From Microcaldota archaeon (lineage in GTDB: Archaea > Micrarchaeota > Micrarchaeia > Micrarchaeales > Micrarchaeaceae): a stretch of 44,692 nucleotides of DNA. The translations under genes and the position numbers were made by a program. The stretch spans positions 1 to 44,692 of the forward strand of contig JAKATX010000008.1 in NCBI GenBank assembly GCA_021818545.1. Direction: 5' to 3'. Below are positions 23,306 through 31,889 of the stretch, piece by piece. The notes under the pieces are model-generated. The model did not search any database, was not told where the DNA came from, and saw only the letters and a list, made by a program, of their open reading frames with translations. Numbering within the stretch: the first letter of the stretch is position 1; every line of letters begins with the position of its first letter.

Positions 23306-23407
23306 TAGAAGCACAACATTATATCGAAGGAAAAATGTATCATACTTGCGTATTTACATTATGAAGCAGGCAATTGATTGTCTATTATTCCTTATACGCA
23401 TACGCCT

Positions 23408-25501
23408 TTAAGATATCTGATGAATTGAAGTTTCAGGTCTAAATCTCCCCAATAGCAAAGAATTTGAGACTACGGTAACAGAACTAAACGCCATGGCCAA
23501 TGCAGCAAGGGATGGCAGGACGTTATAAACGCTTATGGTGAAGAACGGGATTAGCGCACCTGCGGCGATAGGTATTAAGATCATATTGTAAGCAAACGCC
23601 CAAAACAAGTTTTGCCGTATCTTGGCCATTGTCTTCTTGCCTAGCCGCAATGCCACGAATGCATCATATATGCTGTTATTTATCAAAACGATGCTGCCTG
23701 CTTGCAGCGCGACATCCATACCTGCACCTATGGCTATGCCAACATCTGCCTTGGTTAAAGCAGGCGCATCATTTATCCCATCCCCTATCATTGCGACGAT
23801 TTTGCCTTGATGCTGCAACTCGGCTATCTTATCCATCTTTTCCTTTGGCTTTGCCCTTGATATTACGTTTTTTATGCCAAGCTGCTTTGCTACAGACCTT
23901 GCCACCCTGTCGTTGTCCCCAGTTATCAGCCATATCTCGGCGTTTGCGTTTTTGAACGCGTTTATCGCCTTCTTGCTATCTCCCTTAAGCGCATCTGCCA
24001 ATGCTAACAGCCCTATCACTTTGCCATTTACCCCTATTATGAGTGTGGTTTTCCCATGAGATTCAAATTTCTGGACCTGTTTTTCTGCAGCACTCAACTG
24101 CCTCTTGCTAAATAGGTCCCTATTCCCCACAGTTATTTTTGTGCCATCCCTGTCAACCGCGGTTACGCCGCTCCCCTGCTTATAGGTGAACTTCTTTGGG
24201 AAATCTGATTTTATACCTAACCTTTTAGCTTTTGACAGCACCGCCTTGCCGATTACGTGTTCTGAGTTTGTCTCTGCTATGGCAGCAAACCTTAGCACAC
24301 GTTTCTCGTTGAAACCCGCAAACGTTACTACGTTTGTAACCTCCGGCCTGCCCTTAGTTATTGTCCCTGTCTTGTCTAAGACCACCGCATTTACCATGCT
24401 TGCCTTTTGCAAACTCTCCCCGCTTTTTACCAGAATCCCGTGCTTGGCAGCCATGCCAGACGAAACCAACAACGCGGCAGGAGTTGCTATGCCTAGTGCG
24501 CATGGGCATGCTATTATCATGACACTTACAAAAATCAGTATTGCTACGTTTAGGGCAACTCCGCCTATGATGAACCATCCAAATGAAGCCATAAGGCCAA
24601 CAAACACCACTGTAGGCACAAAGTATGATGCTATTTTGTCTGCAAGTTCCTGAATTGGCACTTTGCTTGAGGCTGCATCCTGCACAATCCTTATTATCTG
24701 GGCCAATGCAGTGTCTTTGCCTATTTTTGTGGCTTTAACCCTTAACGGGCCGGTTACATTTATTGTGCCGCCCACCACATTATCGCCTACTACCTTGGTA
24801 GATGGCATGCTCTCCCCAGTTATCATAGATTCATCAACAGAGCTCTCACCTTCAATAATTACTGAGTCCGTAGGAACATTTTCACCCTGCTTTACCAAGA
24901 GCAACATGCCAGCCCTAATCTGCTCTATATTTATGTCAACTATGCGGCCATCTTCGATTTTATGCGCCGTTCTCGGCTGCAATGCAATTAATGCTGAAAT
25001 GGCAGTTGAAGCCTTAGATTCTGCGATTCTTTGCATGTACGTGCCCGTTAATATCAATGATATTATCAGTGTTGAAGTATCGAAGTATATGCCGCCAGCA
25101 GGGAAAAGATTGGGCAATAACGTAACTGCAGCGCTATATCCCCATGCTGCGCTTGTGCCTATCGCTATGAGTGTGTCCATATTAGCCGACTTGTTCCTTA
25201 TTGCATCGATTATGCCAGCGTAGAACCTACGCCCGGAATAGAACTGCACCGCACTTGCTAGAATCAACATTATGTAAGTGCCGTATCCAATTTGTAGGAT
25301 GTATGTGAGTATAACAACTACTGCAGTAAGCACCCATGAAACAGTTAATGCATTACGCAAGCCATTTAGCTCTCTTTCGGGTTTTTCGAATTGTATTTTG
25401 CAGGTAGTGCTGCAGAAATAGTATTTCTTGCCTTCCCTATCGCTTGCCAGCGATGAACTCCTTTCATCAACATACATGCCACATACAGGGTCCGTTGCCA
25501 T
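23408..25501 (-). CDS. copA: Copper-exporting P1B-type ATPase with N-terminal YHS domain
   Basis: 697 residues. An N-terminal YHS/TRASH-like metal-binding domain (DPVCGMYVDE...YYFCSTTCKIQFEKPE, Cys7, Cys30, Cys34) replaces the usual HMA domain. Then come six to eight membrane segments with the transport motif CPC at 332-334, the actuator TGES at 228-231, the phosphorylation site DKTGT at 376-380, the SEHVIGKA nucleotide motif and GDGINDAPAL. CPC with C-terminal N and M-x-x-S-S segments marks the Cu(I) subgroup (P1B-1). It pumps copper out of the cytoplasm, as expected in metal-rich acid habitats. It is the last gene of an operon with two mini-proteins, the nearer ending one base before this ATG. 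Confidence 0.93.
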   Translation of the reverse strand: MATDPVCGMYVDERSSSLASDREGKKYYFCSTTCKIQFEKPERELNGLRNALTVSWVLTAVVVILTYILQIGYGTYIMLILASAVQFYSGRRFYAGIIDAIRNKSANMDTLIAIGTSAAWGYSAAVTLLPNLFPAGGIYFDTSTLIISLILTGTYMQRIAESKASTAISALIALQPRTAHKIEDGRIVDINIEQIRAGMLLLVKQGENVPTDSVIIEGESSVDESMITGESMPSTKVVGDNVVGGTINVTGPLRVKATKIGKDTALAQIIRIVQDAASSKVPIQELADKIASYFVPTVVFVGLMASFGWFIIGGVALNVAILIFVSVMIIACPCALGIATPAALLVSSGMAAKHGILVKSGESLQKASMVNAVVLDKTGTITKGRPEVTNVVTFAGFNEKRVLRFAAIAETNSEHVIGKAVLSKAKRLGIKSDFPKKFTYKQGSGVTAVDRDGTKITVGNRDLFSKRQLSAAEKQVQKFESHGKTTLIIGVNGKVIGLLALADALKGDSKKAINAFKNANAEIWLITGDNDRVARSVAKQLGIKNVISRAKPKEKMDKIAELQHQGKIVAMIGDGINDAPALTKADVGIAIGAGMDVALQAGSIVLINNSIYDAFVALRLGKKTMAKIRQNLFWAFAYNMILIPIAAGALIPFFTISVYNVLPSLAALAMAFSSVTVVSNSLLLGRFRPETSIHQIS

Positions 25502-25502
25502 T

Positions 25503-25646
25503 CTATCGCTTCTTTTCGGCTTCTACAGACTGCCTTGCAATGCTCAAATTGCAAGTATCGTGCGATGAGCACCATTTATAGCATTCTGCGGCCAACGCTC
25601 TGCTCTTATAATGCAAACCGCATATTGTGCATTCGTATTTGTTCAT
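25503..25646 (-). CDS. 47-residue cysteine-rich mini-protein, probable metal binding
   Basis: Five cysteines and two histidines in 47 residues: YECTICGLHY near the N-terminus, then CYKWCSSHDTC. The ATG overlaps the stop of the YHS mini-protein by four bases (ATGA), and its stop lies one base before the copA ATG, so all three are translated from one message. The spaced C-x2-C and C-x2-W-C-x2-H-x2-C pattern could bind Cu or Zn; a chaperone or sensor for CopA is an inference. It is too short for default ORF calling but gene order, cysteines and start overlap support it. Confidence 0.72.
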   Translation of the reverse strand: MNKYECTICGLHYKSRALAAECYKWCSSHDTCNLSIARQSVEAEKKR

Positions 25647-25789
25647 TGTCGATTCTTAGTGTAATTTTCCGGCTTCTTATCGAATGCCTGTTTGCAACCC
25701 ACTGAGCAAAAGACGTAAGTCTTGCCGTTGTGGCTGCTTTTGAAGGCCGATTTTTCGTCAACTTCCATGCCGCACACAAAATCCTTCAT
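25643..25789 (-). CDS. 48-residue YHS-domain mini-protein
   Basis: Nearly the entire protein is one YHS/TRASH-like domain: DFVCGMEVDEKSAF, HNGKTYVFCSVGCKQAF, DKKPENY. Cys6, Cys29 and Cys33 match the metal ligands of the domain fused to CopA two genes downstream. It is therefore a free-standing copy of the pump's sensor domain. YHS/TRASH domains bind soft metals and occur in archaeal copper regulators and carriers. The start ATG at 25789 has the AT-rich TTAAATATG about 25-30 bases upstream as promoter. First gene of the copper operon. Confidence 0.8.
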   Translation of the reverse strand: MKDFVCGMEVDEKSAFKSSHNGKTYVFCSVGCKQAFDKKPENYTKNRQ

Positions 25790-25908
25790 TATATCACTGA
25801 CAAGTTTTATTCATATTTAACGCTAAATTATAAATCAATGTGCACATGTAATTTGAGCACGAACTATGATATGGCGGCGTCTTGATTTACTATGATGGCA
25901 TCGCTATT

Positions 25909-27774
25909 TTACCGTACTCTCAATGCATTTAATATTACGGTTATATCGAGTATTTCCTGCAGGACCGCACCTATAGCTGGTTGAATCTCACCTGAAACAG
26001 CTGCAATTAGCATTAAAACGATGCTGGCTCCAAGGCCAAAATAGATGCTCTGCTTTGCTATTTTTATCATTCTTTTACCAATTTTTATTGCAACTGTTAT
26101 TTTTGTGACGTCATCCACTAGGAGAACTATGTCGGCAGCTTCTGCAGATATGCCTGTGCCATGGGCACCCATCGCTACACCAACTGTTGCGGTTGCAAGG
26201 GCAGGGGCGTCATTTATGCCATCACCCACCATCACCGTAGCGTGATGTTTCTGTGTTTCCTCTTTTACTATTGAAACCTTGTCTTCGGGCAGTAAATTTG
26301 GCTTATAATCTGTTATTCCGGCTTCGTCCGCTATTACTTTGGCATTGATTTGATTATCTCCGGTAAGCATTGTTATGTTTTTTATGCCGATTTGGTTCAA
26401 CTCATTTACCATATCTGGTACGCCTTTTCTAATTTGATCTTGCATCACTATTATTCCTTCAATTTTCCCATCTACAAAAATAAATGTGCAAAGTCTGCCG
26501 TCATCACTAGCCCTTTTGATTATCTTGTTATATTTTGATTGAATCCGCTTTTTGTATGTTGATTCGTATAGTTTCCTCGAGCCTACTAGTACGCGTTCGC
26601 CGTTTAGGCGCCCCTCTACGCCTTTTGATGGGTGCTCCTTAAAGTTTAATGGGGTATTGAGTTTTTTGAACTCGGATTGTGCTTTCTGTTTTATGGAATT
26701 TGCGAATGGATGTGCGGATAGTTGTTCAAGACAGCCGCTCATGTACAAAAGGCTCCTCTCCGTGCGATTTCCAGTAGGTATTATTTTGTCCAGTGACGGA
26801 GAACCATATGTTATCGTGCCTGTCTTGTCAAAAAATATGGCTTTTGTATTGGCGAGCTGTTCTATGGCAATGCCACTTTTTACTATTATACTCTCATTTG
26901 ATGCTTTATTCACCCCCGCTATTACGGCTATTGGCACGGCTATTATAAGCGGACATGGCGTGGCAACGACAAGGACTGATAGTATTGTGACTATCTTCCC
27001 AGTTATCAAATAGCCGGCTCCGGCAAGGATTAGGGTTATTGGCGTAAATAATACTGCATACTTATCGGCTAGCCTTTGGATTCCGGGTTTTTGGCTTTGG
27101 GCCTGTTTTACTATCTCTACTATTTTCTCATATTCGCTTTCCTTGCTCACCTTGTCAGTAACTATTTCAAAAGTGCCGGATACATTTACACTTCCGCTAA
27201 GGACTTTGTCTCCTCTCCGTTTGGTCTTAGGCACTGGCTCCCCGGTTAGAGCTGACTCGTCTACATAACCTTCATTGCTTATGACGGTCCCGTTCACAGG
27301 TATCAAGTCGCCGTGCCTTATAACCAATTTGTTTCCGACTTCTACTTCATTAACATCTATTTCTTCTATGCTCTTGCCTATCTTTCTTCTTGCAATCTTT
27401 GGGGCGCGTGCCATAAGGGTTTCGAGGGACATTGATGCGCGTTTAAAACCGTAATCTTCCAGAGCTTCGCCTCCTGACTGCATTATTACTATTATTACGC
27501 CGGCAAAACTTTGGCCCAATAATATTGCAATCACTATCGCCAAGGCAGCAATTATGTCAGAGGTAAAATTCTTCTTTAGCGTCTTGTTTAACGTTTTCCA
27601 TACCAGGGGTATGCCCCCGATTAACAAAGTTGCAAACCAGGTTATATTTGCATATGACGTATATCCTAAGAAGAATATGACTATGCCTGCTACTAGGGCA
27701 ATTATAGAGAAAAATACTGTAGGATAAGACCCCACTATGGTTAATGTGATGTTTTTTCGTTTATGAAGCTCCAT
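25909..27774 (-). CDS. P1B-type metal ATPase with TPC transport motif
   Basis: About 621 residues. All P-type motifs are present: actuator TGEP, phosphorylation site DKTGT, SAHPFANSI (HP motif of P1B pumps) and GDGINDAPAL. The transport motif in the sixth membrane segment reads ATPCPLII where CPC is found in Cu and Zn pumps; TPC defines a separate P1B subgroup of less certain metal (nickel, iron or cobalt have been suggested). No N-terminal metal-binding domain. A TATA box at 27845-27855 puts the transcription start near 27823, so the ATG at 27837 would be outside the message and 27774 (MELHKRKN) is preferred. It lies 120 bases beyond the copper operon on the same strand. Confidence 0.88.
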   Translation of the reverse strand: MELHKRKNITLTIVGSYPTVFFSIIALVAGIVIFFLGYTSYANITWFATLLIGGIPLVWKTLNKTLKKNFTSDIIAALAIVIAILLGQSFAGVIIVIMQSGGEALEDYGFKRASMSLETLMARAPKIARRKIGKSIEEIDVNEVEVGNKLVIRHGDLIPVNGTVISNEGYVDESALTGEPVPKTKRRGDKVLSGSVNVSGTFEIVTDKVSKESEYEKIVEIVKQAQSQKPGIQRLADKYAVLFTPITLILAGAGYLITGKIVTILSVLVVATPCPLIIAVPIAVIAGVNKASNESIIVKSGIAIEQLANTKAIFFDKTGTITYGSPSLDKIIPTGNRTERSLLYMSGCLEQLSAHPFANSIKQKAQSEFKKLNTPLNFKEHPSKGVEGRLNGERVLVGSRKLYESTYKKRIQSKYNKIIKRASDDGRLCTFIFVDGKIEGIIVMQDQIRKGVPDMVNELNQIGIKNITMLTGDNQINAKVIADEAGITDYKPNLLPEDKVSIVKEETQKHHATVMVGDGINDAPALATATVGVAMGAHGTGISAEAADIVLLVDDVTKITVAIKIGKRMIKIAKQSIYFGLGASIVLMLIAAVSGEIQPAIGAVLQEILDITVILNALRVR

Positions 27775-27844
27775 AATATTACCAGCCTTATTCAGCACTG
27801 GAATTATCCTGGAACCTTGCGGTTTCCTTTGAGCCACGATTACT

Positions 27845-27855
27845 TTTTATAAAAA
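27845..27855 (-). promoter_or_regulatory. TATA box of the TPC-motif ATPase
   Basis: TTTTTATAAAA type element on the minus strand. Its distance to 27774 leaves a short leader, whereas the first in-frame ATG (27837) is only 8 bases away; this decides the start. Confidence 0.45.
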
Positions 27856-27888
27856 CTTATCGGTATTGGTCATTTTGCATTTTTGAGA

Positions 27889-29403
27889 TTAACTGGCAAT
27901 AGCGCTGATTGATGCGCTTGCGTCATTCTCACCGCCAACTTCTACGGTGTACGTGCTATTGACAATAGGTGCTATTGATATGCCGCCATTGCTTGTCACT
28001 ACTGCGCCGTTGAATACGAACGTATATGACTGGCCGGATTGCAATGCGTAGCCGGTTGCATTAAAGTCCTCTAGTGCATATGGCAGTGATAATGTGCCAT
28101 TGCTAGACACTAAAAAGTGTATCTGCTTAATATCTGCCTGCCGCAGACCAAAGTTCGTGGCCATAGCGATGGACCTGTTCCTGAACTCATTCGCAAATTG
28201 AGGCAGACCGGAGGTTGCACACACGCTAGAATTAATCTGGATGCCGACTTGGGCGCGAATTCTTTCCCCTATGTCGCCAAGTTCTGATGAGTTAAACCTA
28301 GATCCCTCAGAAGCTGAAGTTGCACTGTTGTTTTCATTAGCCACTGTAGACGTTTTTCCCTGGATGGAGGATGATTCGCCATCATTTGATGTGTTTACTT
28401 TCAAACCGCTCTGATTGACCTCCCCCAGTCCAATACTTACTCCTGCGCTGGTATCATACCCTGCCATTGAAAGCGTAGAGTTGGTAGAGCCTGTCACTTT
28501 AGCAGTAGCATTATTTGATACATTGACGCATGCGGTGCTGTTTCCAATCTTATCCCTAAGCTCTGTCTCTACCCTTACTGCGCTGTCCTCTATCGCACTC
28601 GTATTAAGTGAGGTTGATATGTTTCCTGACAAACTTATGCGTTTTATCAGGACGCTTTGGTTAGCGTTGTTTTTCACTGTTAAGCTAAGCTTTGTGTTAT
28701 TCCCGGAAACTAAAAGCGTTGCATTGGTTATCGTTATGTTTGGTTTTATGCGTTCCAATTCGGCCCTTGCGGAACTCTTTAGCACCTGCCTTGCGCCTTT
28801 AGACAGCGTATTGTTTGCAGTTCCATTTGATACTAATATGGCCCTAACAGACGGAACCATTACAAAAATTGTTTGATTGGACGCCAATATCTCCACTACA
28901 GTAGGCGATAATGACAACAATACGCTATCAGATTTGTTCATCGAAGCATTTCCATTTATTTTGGCTGTGATTTGGTTGCTCGGCAATGTTACGTTGTAAG
29001 TGACATTATTTATCTTTATGACTGCTGACGAGACATAGAACCTGACCATATCTATTGCAGTTTCATTCGAAACTGATACGTTACCTAGAGTCTGAGATAT
29101 GTTTAGCAATGATAACAGGTTAACACTGCCAGTATCGTTTGACTGTACCCATCCTGCATTTGCTCCACTGCGCGCATGCACGGAGAGTGAATTATAATTT
29201 ATGACAAGTGATTGCGTTCCTGATGGCACAACCGGTGGATCTGTAAGCTGTATCGCCATAATATTTTTCCCTGAGACGTTTTGTAAGGACGCTATTGATG
29301 ATGTGTTTTGTGTTGTAGGTGCAGTTAATGTTATGTATCCTATCGCAAGTATTGCTATTATTATAACCGCCATTATTCCGATTATTGAATTAGAAACGGA
29401 CAT
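27889..29403 (-). CDS. Secreted DUF4382 surface protein
   Basis: 504 residues. An N-terminal membrane anchor (SNSIIGIMAVIIIAILAIGY, about 4-23) is followed by a DUF4382 domain (IQLTDPPVVPSGTQSLVINY, VNLLSLLN, IDMVRFYVSSAVIKINNVTYNVTLP split over about 50-145). A long helical and Ser/Asn/Thr-rich stalk and a beta-rich C-terminal domain complete it. There are two cysteines (one in CVNVSNN, one in SSVCATSG) and dozens of N-x-S/T sequons. DUF4382 is common in archaeal and bacterial lipoprotein-like surface proteins; function unknown. Probably a cell-surface glycoprotein anchored by its N-terminus. Confidence 0.8.
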   Translation of the reverse strand: MSVSNSIIGIMAVIIIAILAIGYITLTAPTTQNTSSIASLQNVSGKNIMAIQLTDPPVVPSGTQSLVINYNSLSVHARSGANAGWVQSNDTGSVNLLSLLNISQTLGNVSVSNETAIDMVRFYVSSAVIKINNVTYNVTLPSNQITAKINGNASMNKSDSVLLSLSPTVVEILASNQTIFVMVPSVRAILVSNGTANNTLSKGARQVLKSSARAELERIKPNITITNATLLVSGNNTKLSLTVKNNANQSVLIKRISLSGNISTSLNTSAIEDSAVRVETELRDKIGNSTACVNVSNNATAKVTGSTNSTLSMAGYDTSAGVSIGLGEVNQSGLKVNTSNDGESSSIQGKTSTVANENNSATSASEGSRFNSSELGDIGERIRAQVGIQINSSVCATSGLPQFANEFRNRSIAMATNFGLRQADIKQIHFLVSSNGTLSLPYALEDFNATGYALQSGQSYTFVFNGAVVTSNGGISIAPIVNSTYTVEVGGENDASASISAIAS

Positions 29404-29654
29404 TTTATCCCTTATTTTTTTAGTATGCTAGCATATTTAAATTACACTGTATAAGTGGCTTCATCCCATAATTCGTAACCGACGCTAGAATCTTATCATT
29501 TCCGTCTGATAGTTTTTGCGTTGGGAAGTACAATAAGAGGGTTAACCCCAAGGTGACCAGCAGAGCAGACATGGACCTCAAAGACTTGACGGTAAAGGAG
29601 GCGAATAAGTACGTAAACAGGCAGCAGCAGTCATTGGTATAACCTGAAGCGCAT

Positions 29655-29726
29655 CGCCCGAAGCAGGGATCGAACCTGCGACCTATTGATTAACAGTCAA
29701 TCGCTCTACCACTGAGCTATTCGGGC
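29655..29726 (-). tRNA. tRNA-Asn(GTT)
   Basis: 72 bases, intronless. Acceptor GCCCGAA/TTCGGGC with discriminator G, D-arm GCTC/GAGC with loop AGTGGTA, anticodon stem ATTGA/TCAAT and loop CTGTTAA (anticodon GTT), variable AGGTC, and T-arm GCAGG/CCTGC with loop TTCGATC. CCA is not encoded. A TATA-like GTAATAAATC lies about 25-30 bases upstream. The 29404-29654 stretch before it (250 bases) holds no convincing gene. Confidence 0.96.
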
Positions 29727-29840
29727 TTGAAGAAGTCAAACGACCTGGCAAGATTTATTACCCTTATACAAATAAAAGTGTTTCCTATCAGTTTTTCTGT
29801 TGCGGGACTTTTTGGCACTTTTATATTAGGGTTTGGATGG

Positions 29841-30674
29841 TCACTTGAATATGAGACCTATAAGGTACATCACAGCATAAGCAGGCTCGTATATTATAGG
29901 GAAAGCGAGTGCTCCCTGGCCTATGGCGTTGTAATCGTTAAGCACTGACGCATTCACGACAAGAGTGACATTGGTGCGCTTATATACAAGCGGGCTGCGT
30001 GATGATTGGACTAATATCGATACTGGCCAGACACCTGGTGTGTCCTCATACACCGGGTATGAATACTTGCTAGTAGTGTGATGCAGCGGTATCACTGTTT
30101 CAGAAGCATTGTTGAACGCTGGTAGGCCCGATGCAGTTATTATAAATGGGTTGTCTGAAACACCAGTGTTATTTATTGAGATGTAGATTACTGCTGGCTC
30201 GCCAGGGCCAACAACCAACCTTTGCGGGTACGCTGAAAGCTTGAAAACGTCTTGGGTTATATTTACGTGGGCAGGTATTGTGAAATTGCCAAGCTTGGAG
30301 TAGTTTCCTATGTTTATTGCGGTAAGGGTGAAGTTGTATGTGCCGTTTATGCTCTCCGCAGAGGATGTTACCTCGACCGAAAGATTTGACGTATAAAGGG
30401 CTGAGTTTTTGCCTGCCCATCCCTTAGGCAGGTTAGATACGGTAAACTCGTTCCAGCCCAGGTTGTTTACTGCGCCGGTGACATTGGACGTGGCTGATGA
30501 TATAGTGACATAAAAGGTTTGACCCGGACCAACCTGGCCCAGATACAACTGGTTCCCGCTATATATTGTGACATTTGTAGGCTCTACTACATGGACATAC
30601 ATGGCATTCGAAAGTGGGATAACAGCCAGCACTAACGCAAAAAGCAACGATATTTTTAGTACTGCGTTTGGCAT
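29841..30674 (-). CDS. Secreted protein with Ig-like (CARDB/NEW3-type) domains and C-terminal anchor
   Basis: 277 residues. Signal peptide (LKISLLFALVLAVIPLSNA, about 6-24), two beta-sandwich domains with QTFYVTISSATSNVT, LPKGW and YPQRLVVGPGEPAVIYISINNTG (the GPGEPAxIxIxINNTG segment is typical of CARDB/NEW3-like domains), and a short hydrophobic C-terminus (AYAVMYLIGLIFK). Many sequons suggest glycosylation. Probably exposed on the cell surface. The gene stands alone and ends close to tRNA-Asn. A more specific role is not visible. Confidence 0.7.
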   Translation of the reverse strand: MPNAVLKISLLFALVLAVIPLSNAMYVHVVEPTNVTIYSGNQLYLGQVGPGQTFYVTISSATSNVTGAVNNLGWNEFTVSNLPKGWAGKNSALYTSNLSVEVTSSAESINGTYNFTLTAINIGNYSKLGNFTIPAHVNITQDVFKLSAYPQRLVVGPGEPAVIYISINNTGVSDNPFIITASGLPAFNNASETVIPLHHTTSKYSYPVYEDTPGVWPVSILVQSSRSPLVYKRTNVTLVVNASVLNDYNAIGQGALAFPIIYEPAYAVMYLIGLIFK

Positions 30675-30720
30675 TCTATCACTTATACATTTTGTTTATA
30701 CAGTATTTTCGCTTAAATAT

Positions 30721-31284
30721 CTAATGTTTAGGCGCATTGCCAAGCTTGCGCATGAGAACCGCTAGTTCATTTGCATTCTTTACCAGCGTTCTGCGTTCGC
30801 CGGCGTTCGATATTATGAAGTCTGCATCCGCGATCGCTCCCCTTACCCCGTATCTTGCTTCTTTCTTCTCCCTCCATAAGAAGTCCTTGTACGAATCAAA
30901 GTCATCACTCCTCCCTCTTTGTACCATCCTCTTGTACCGCACTTTTGGAGGCGCAGTTACGGCTATGACGTAAACCTTGCCTTTGAGGTGCTTTTTAAAG
31001 TAGCTGATCTCCTTCTTGCTCCTTATCCCTACTACGGCTATATCCCCTGACCGCCTATGTATTTCTGAAACTGTAAGCTTGGCTACTGCCATGCTGCCAT
31101 GTTCTTCCCTTAGGTGGAGGGCGAAGTTCCTCAGCGTATGGTTGTCTATGTTTATGCCCTGTTCTTTCATCATCCCCCTTACGATCTGCCCCATTTCTAT
31201 CGGGACAAAACCGCTCTTATGGAGTATCGAAGCAAATGAGGACTTACCGCTGCCAGGCATCCCAGTCAAACATAATACTATCAT
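30721..31284 (-). CDS. UPF0200 family P-loop kinase (dephospho-CoA kinase-like)
   Basis: 187 residues from ATG 31284. The P-loop GMPGSGKSS is at about residues 8-16. It is followed by the archaeal UPF0200 signature (GFVPIEMGQIVRGMMKEQG, LREEHGSMAVAKLT, VVGIRSKKEISYFKK) and the C-terminal ADADFIISNAG. Members resemble dephospho-CoA kinase and adenylate kinase folds, but the substrate is unproven. The open frame extends 31 codons upstream, overlapping the pilin gene; the shorter start is chosen because it begins directly before the first beta-strand. Possibly co-transcribed with the upstream pilin-like gene. Confidence 0.88.
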   Translation of the reverse strand: MIVLCLTGMPGSGKSSFASILHKSGFVPIEMGQIVRGMMKEQGINIDNHTLRNFALHLREEHGSMAVAKLTVSEIHRRSGDIAVVGIRSKKEISYFKKHLKGKVYVIAVTAPPKVRYKRMVQRGRSDDFDSYKDFLWREKKEARYGVRGAIADADFIISNAGERRTLVKNANELAVLMRKLGNAPKH

Positions 31285-31292
31285 TTTATCAC

Positions 31293-31859
31293 TTAAGTAT
31301 ACCTTGTATTGAAAGTGGCCGCCACCTCTACCGTATGGAGCGATGACGGGAGCCCCGCATATGTATAGTTTATCCACACGATGCCACTTAATTTGTTGCC
31401 AAGATTGCCTGTTGCCCTGCCGGATGGGCCATAGCAGTAAACTGACATAACGCCTGATGAGCCGCTTGATATCGCAAGGCCATTGATAAGCGCGTTGCTT
31501 GGATAATACGCGCTTGTTGTAATGGAGTTATAAGGCATGATGTGCACATTGCCGTATGCCGGCGTATTGCCAGAAACGTTGGCTGTCAATGAGCATGCGA
31601 CTCCCGTTATGTTTATTTGTCCGTTGGTATTTTGAGAAAGGACCATGGTGAGGTTGCTAGATGTGGACAACGACACCGTATCGCAGATAAATGCCGATGA
31701 TGACGACGTGCAGCCTATTGGCACAAGTTGCGTGTTGAATATGCCTATCCTAAATACCACATAAAGGGACAATGTTATTATCAATATCGCTATGCCGTAG
31801 GATAGCATAAAGTCAACAGCCACCTGGGCCTTCCTCGCGGAGACGCGCTTAGTTTTCAT
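31293..31859 (-). CDS. Type IV pilin-like protein with class III signal peptide
   Basis: 188 residues. A short basic leader (KTKRVSARKA) precedes QVAVDF and a hydrophobic helix (MLSYGIAILIITLSLYVVF). This is the class III archaeal signal, cut by a prepilin peptidase between A and Q so that the helix becomes the pilus core. The rest is beta-rich, with cysteines at CTSSSSAFICD, ACSL and VYCYG that may form disulfides, and ends in VEVAATFNTRY. Likely a minor pilin or an anchored pseudopilin. No pilus ATPase or platform gene lies in the window. ATG 31859 is chosen; 31865 is possible. Confidence 0.75.
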   Translation of the reverse strand: MKTKRVSARKAQVAVDFMLSYGIAILIITLSLYVVFRIGIFNTQLVPIGCTSSSSAFICDTVSLSTSSNLTMVLSQNTNGQINITGVACSLTANVSGNTPAYGNVHIMPYNSITTSAYYPSNALINGLAISSGSSGVMSVYCYGPSGRATGNLGNKLSGIVWINYTYAGLPSSLHTVEVAATFNTRYT

Positions 31860-31889
31860 GCACACAGTCTTCCCTTCATTTAGAGGATT

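Noticed and set aside
23622-25223. Plus-strand frames opposite copA
   Set aside because: They are shadows of the ATPase gene with repetitive Pro/Leu/Ser content and no start signals.
29571-29642. 23-codon frame (MDLKDLTVKEANKY...) before tRNA-Asn
   Set aside because: A GGTGA lies upstream but too far from the ATG, no neighbour or family supports it; probably chance or a gene remnant.
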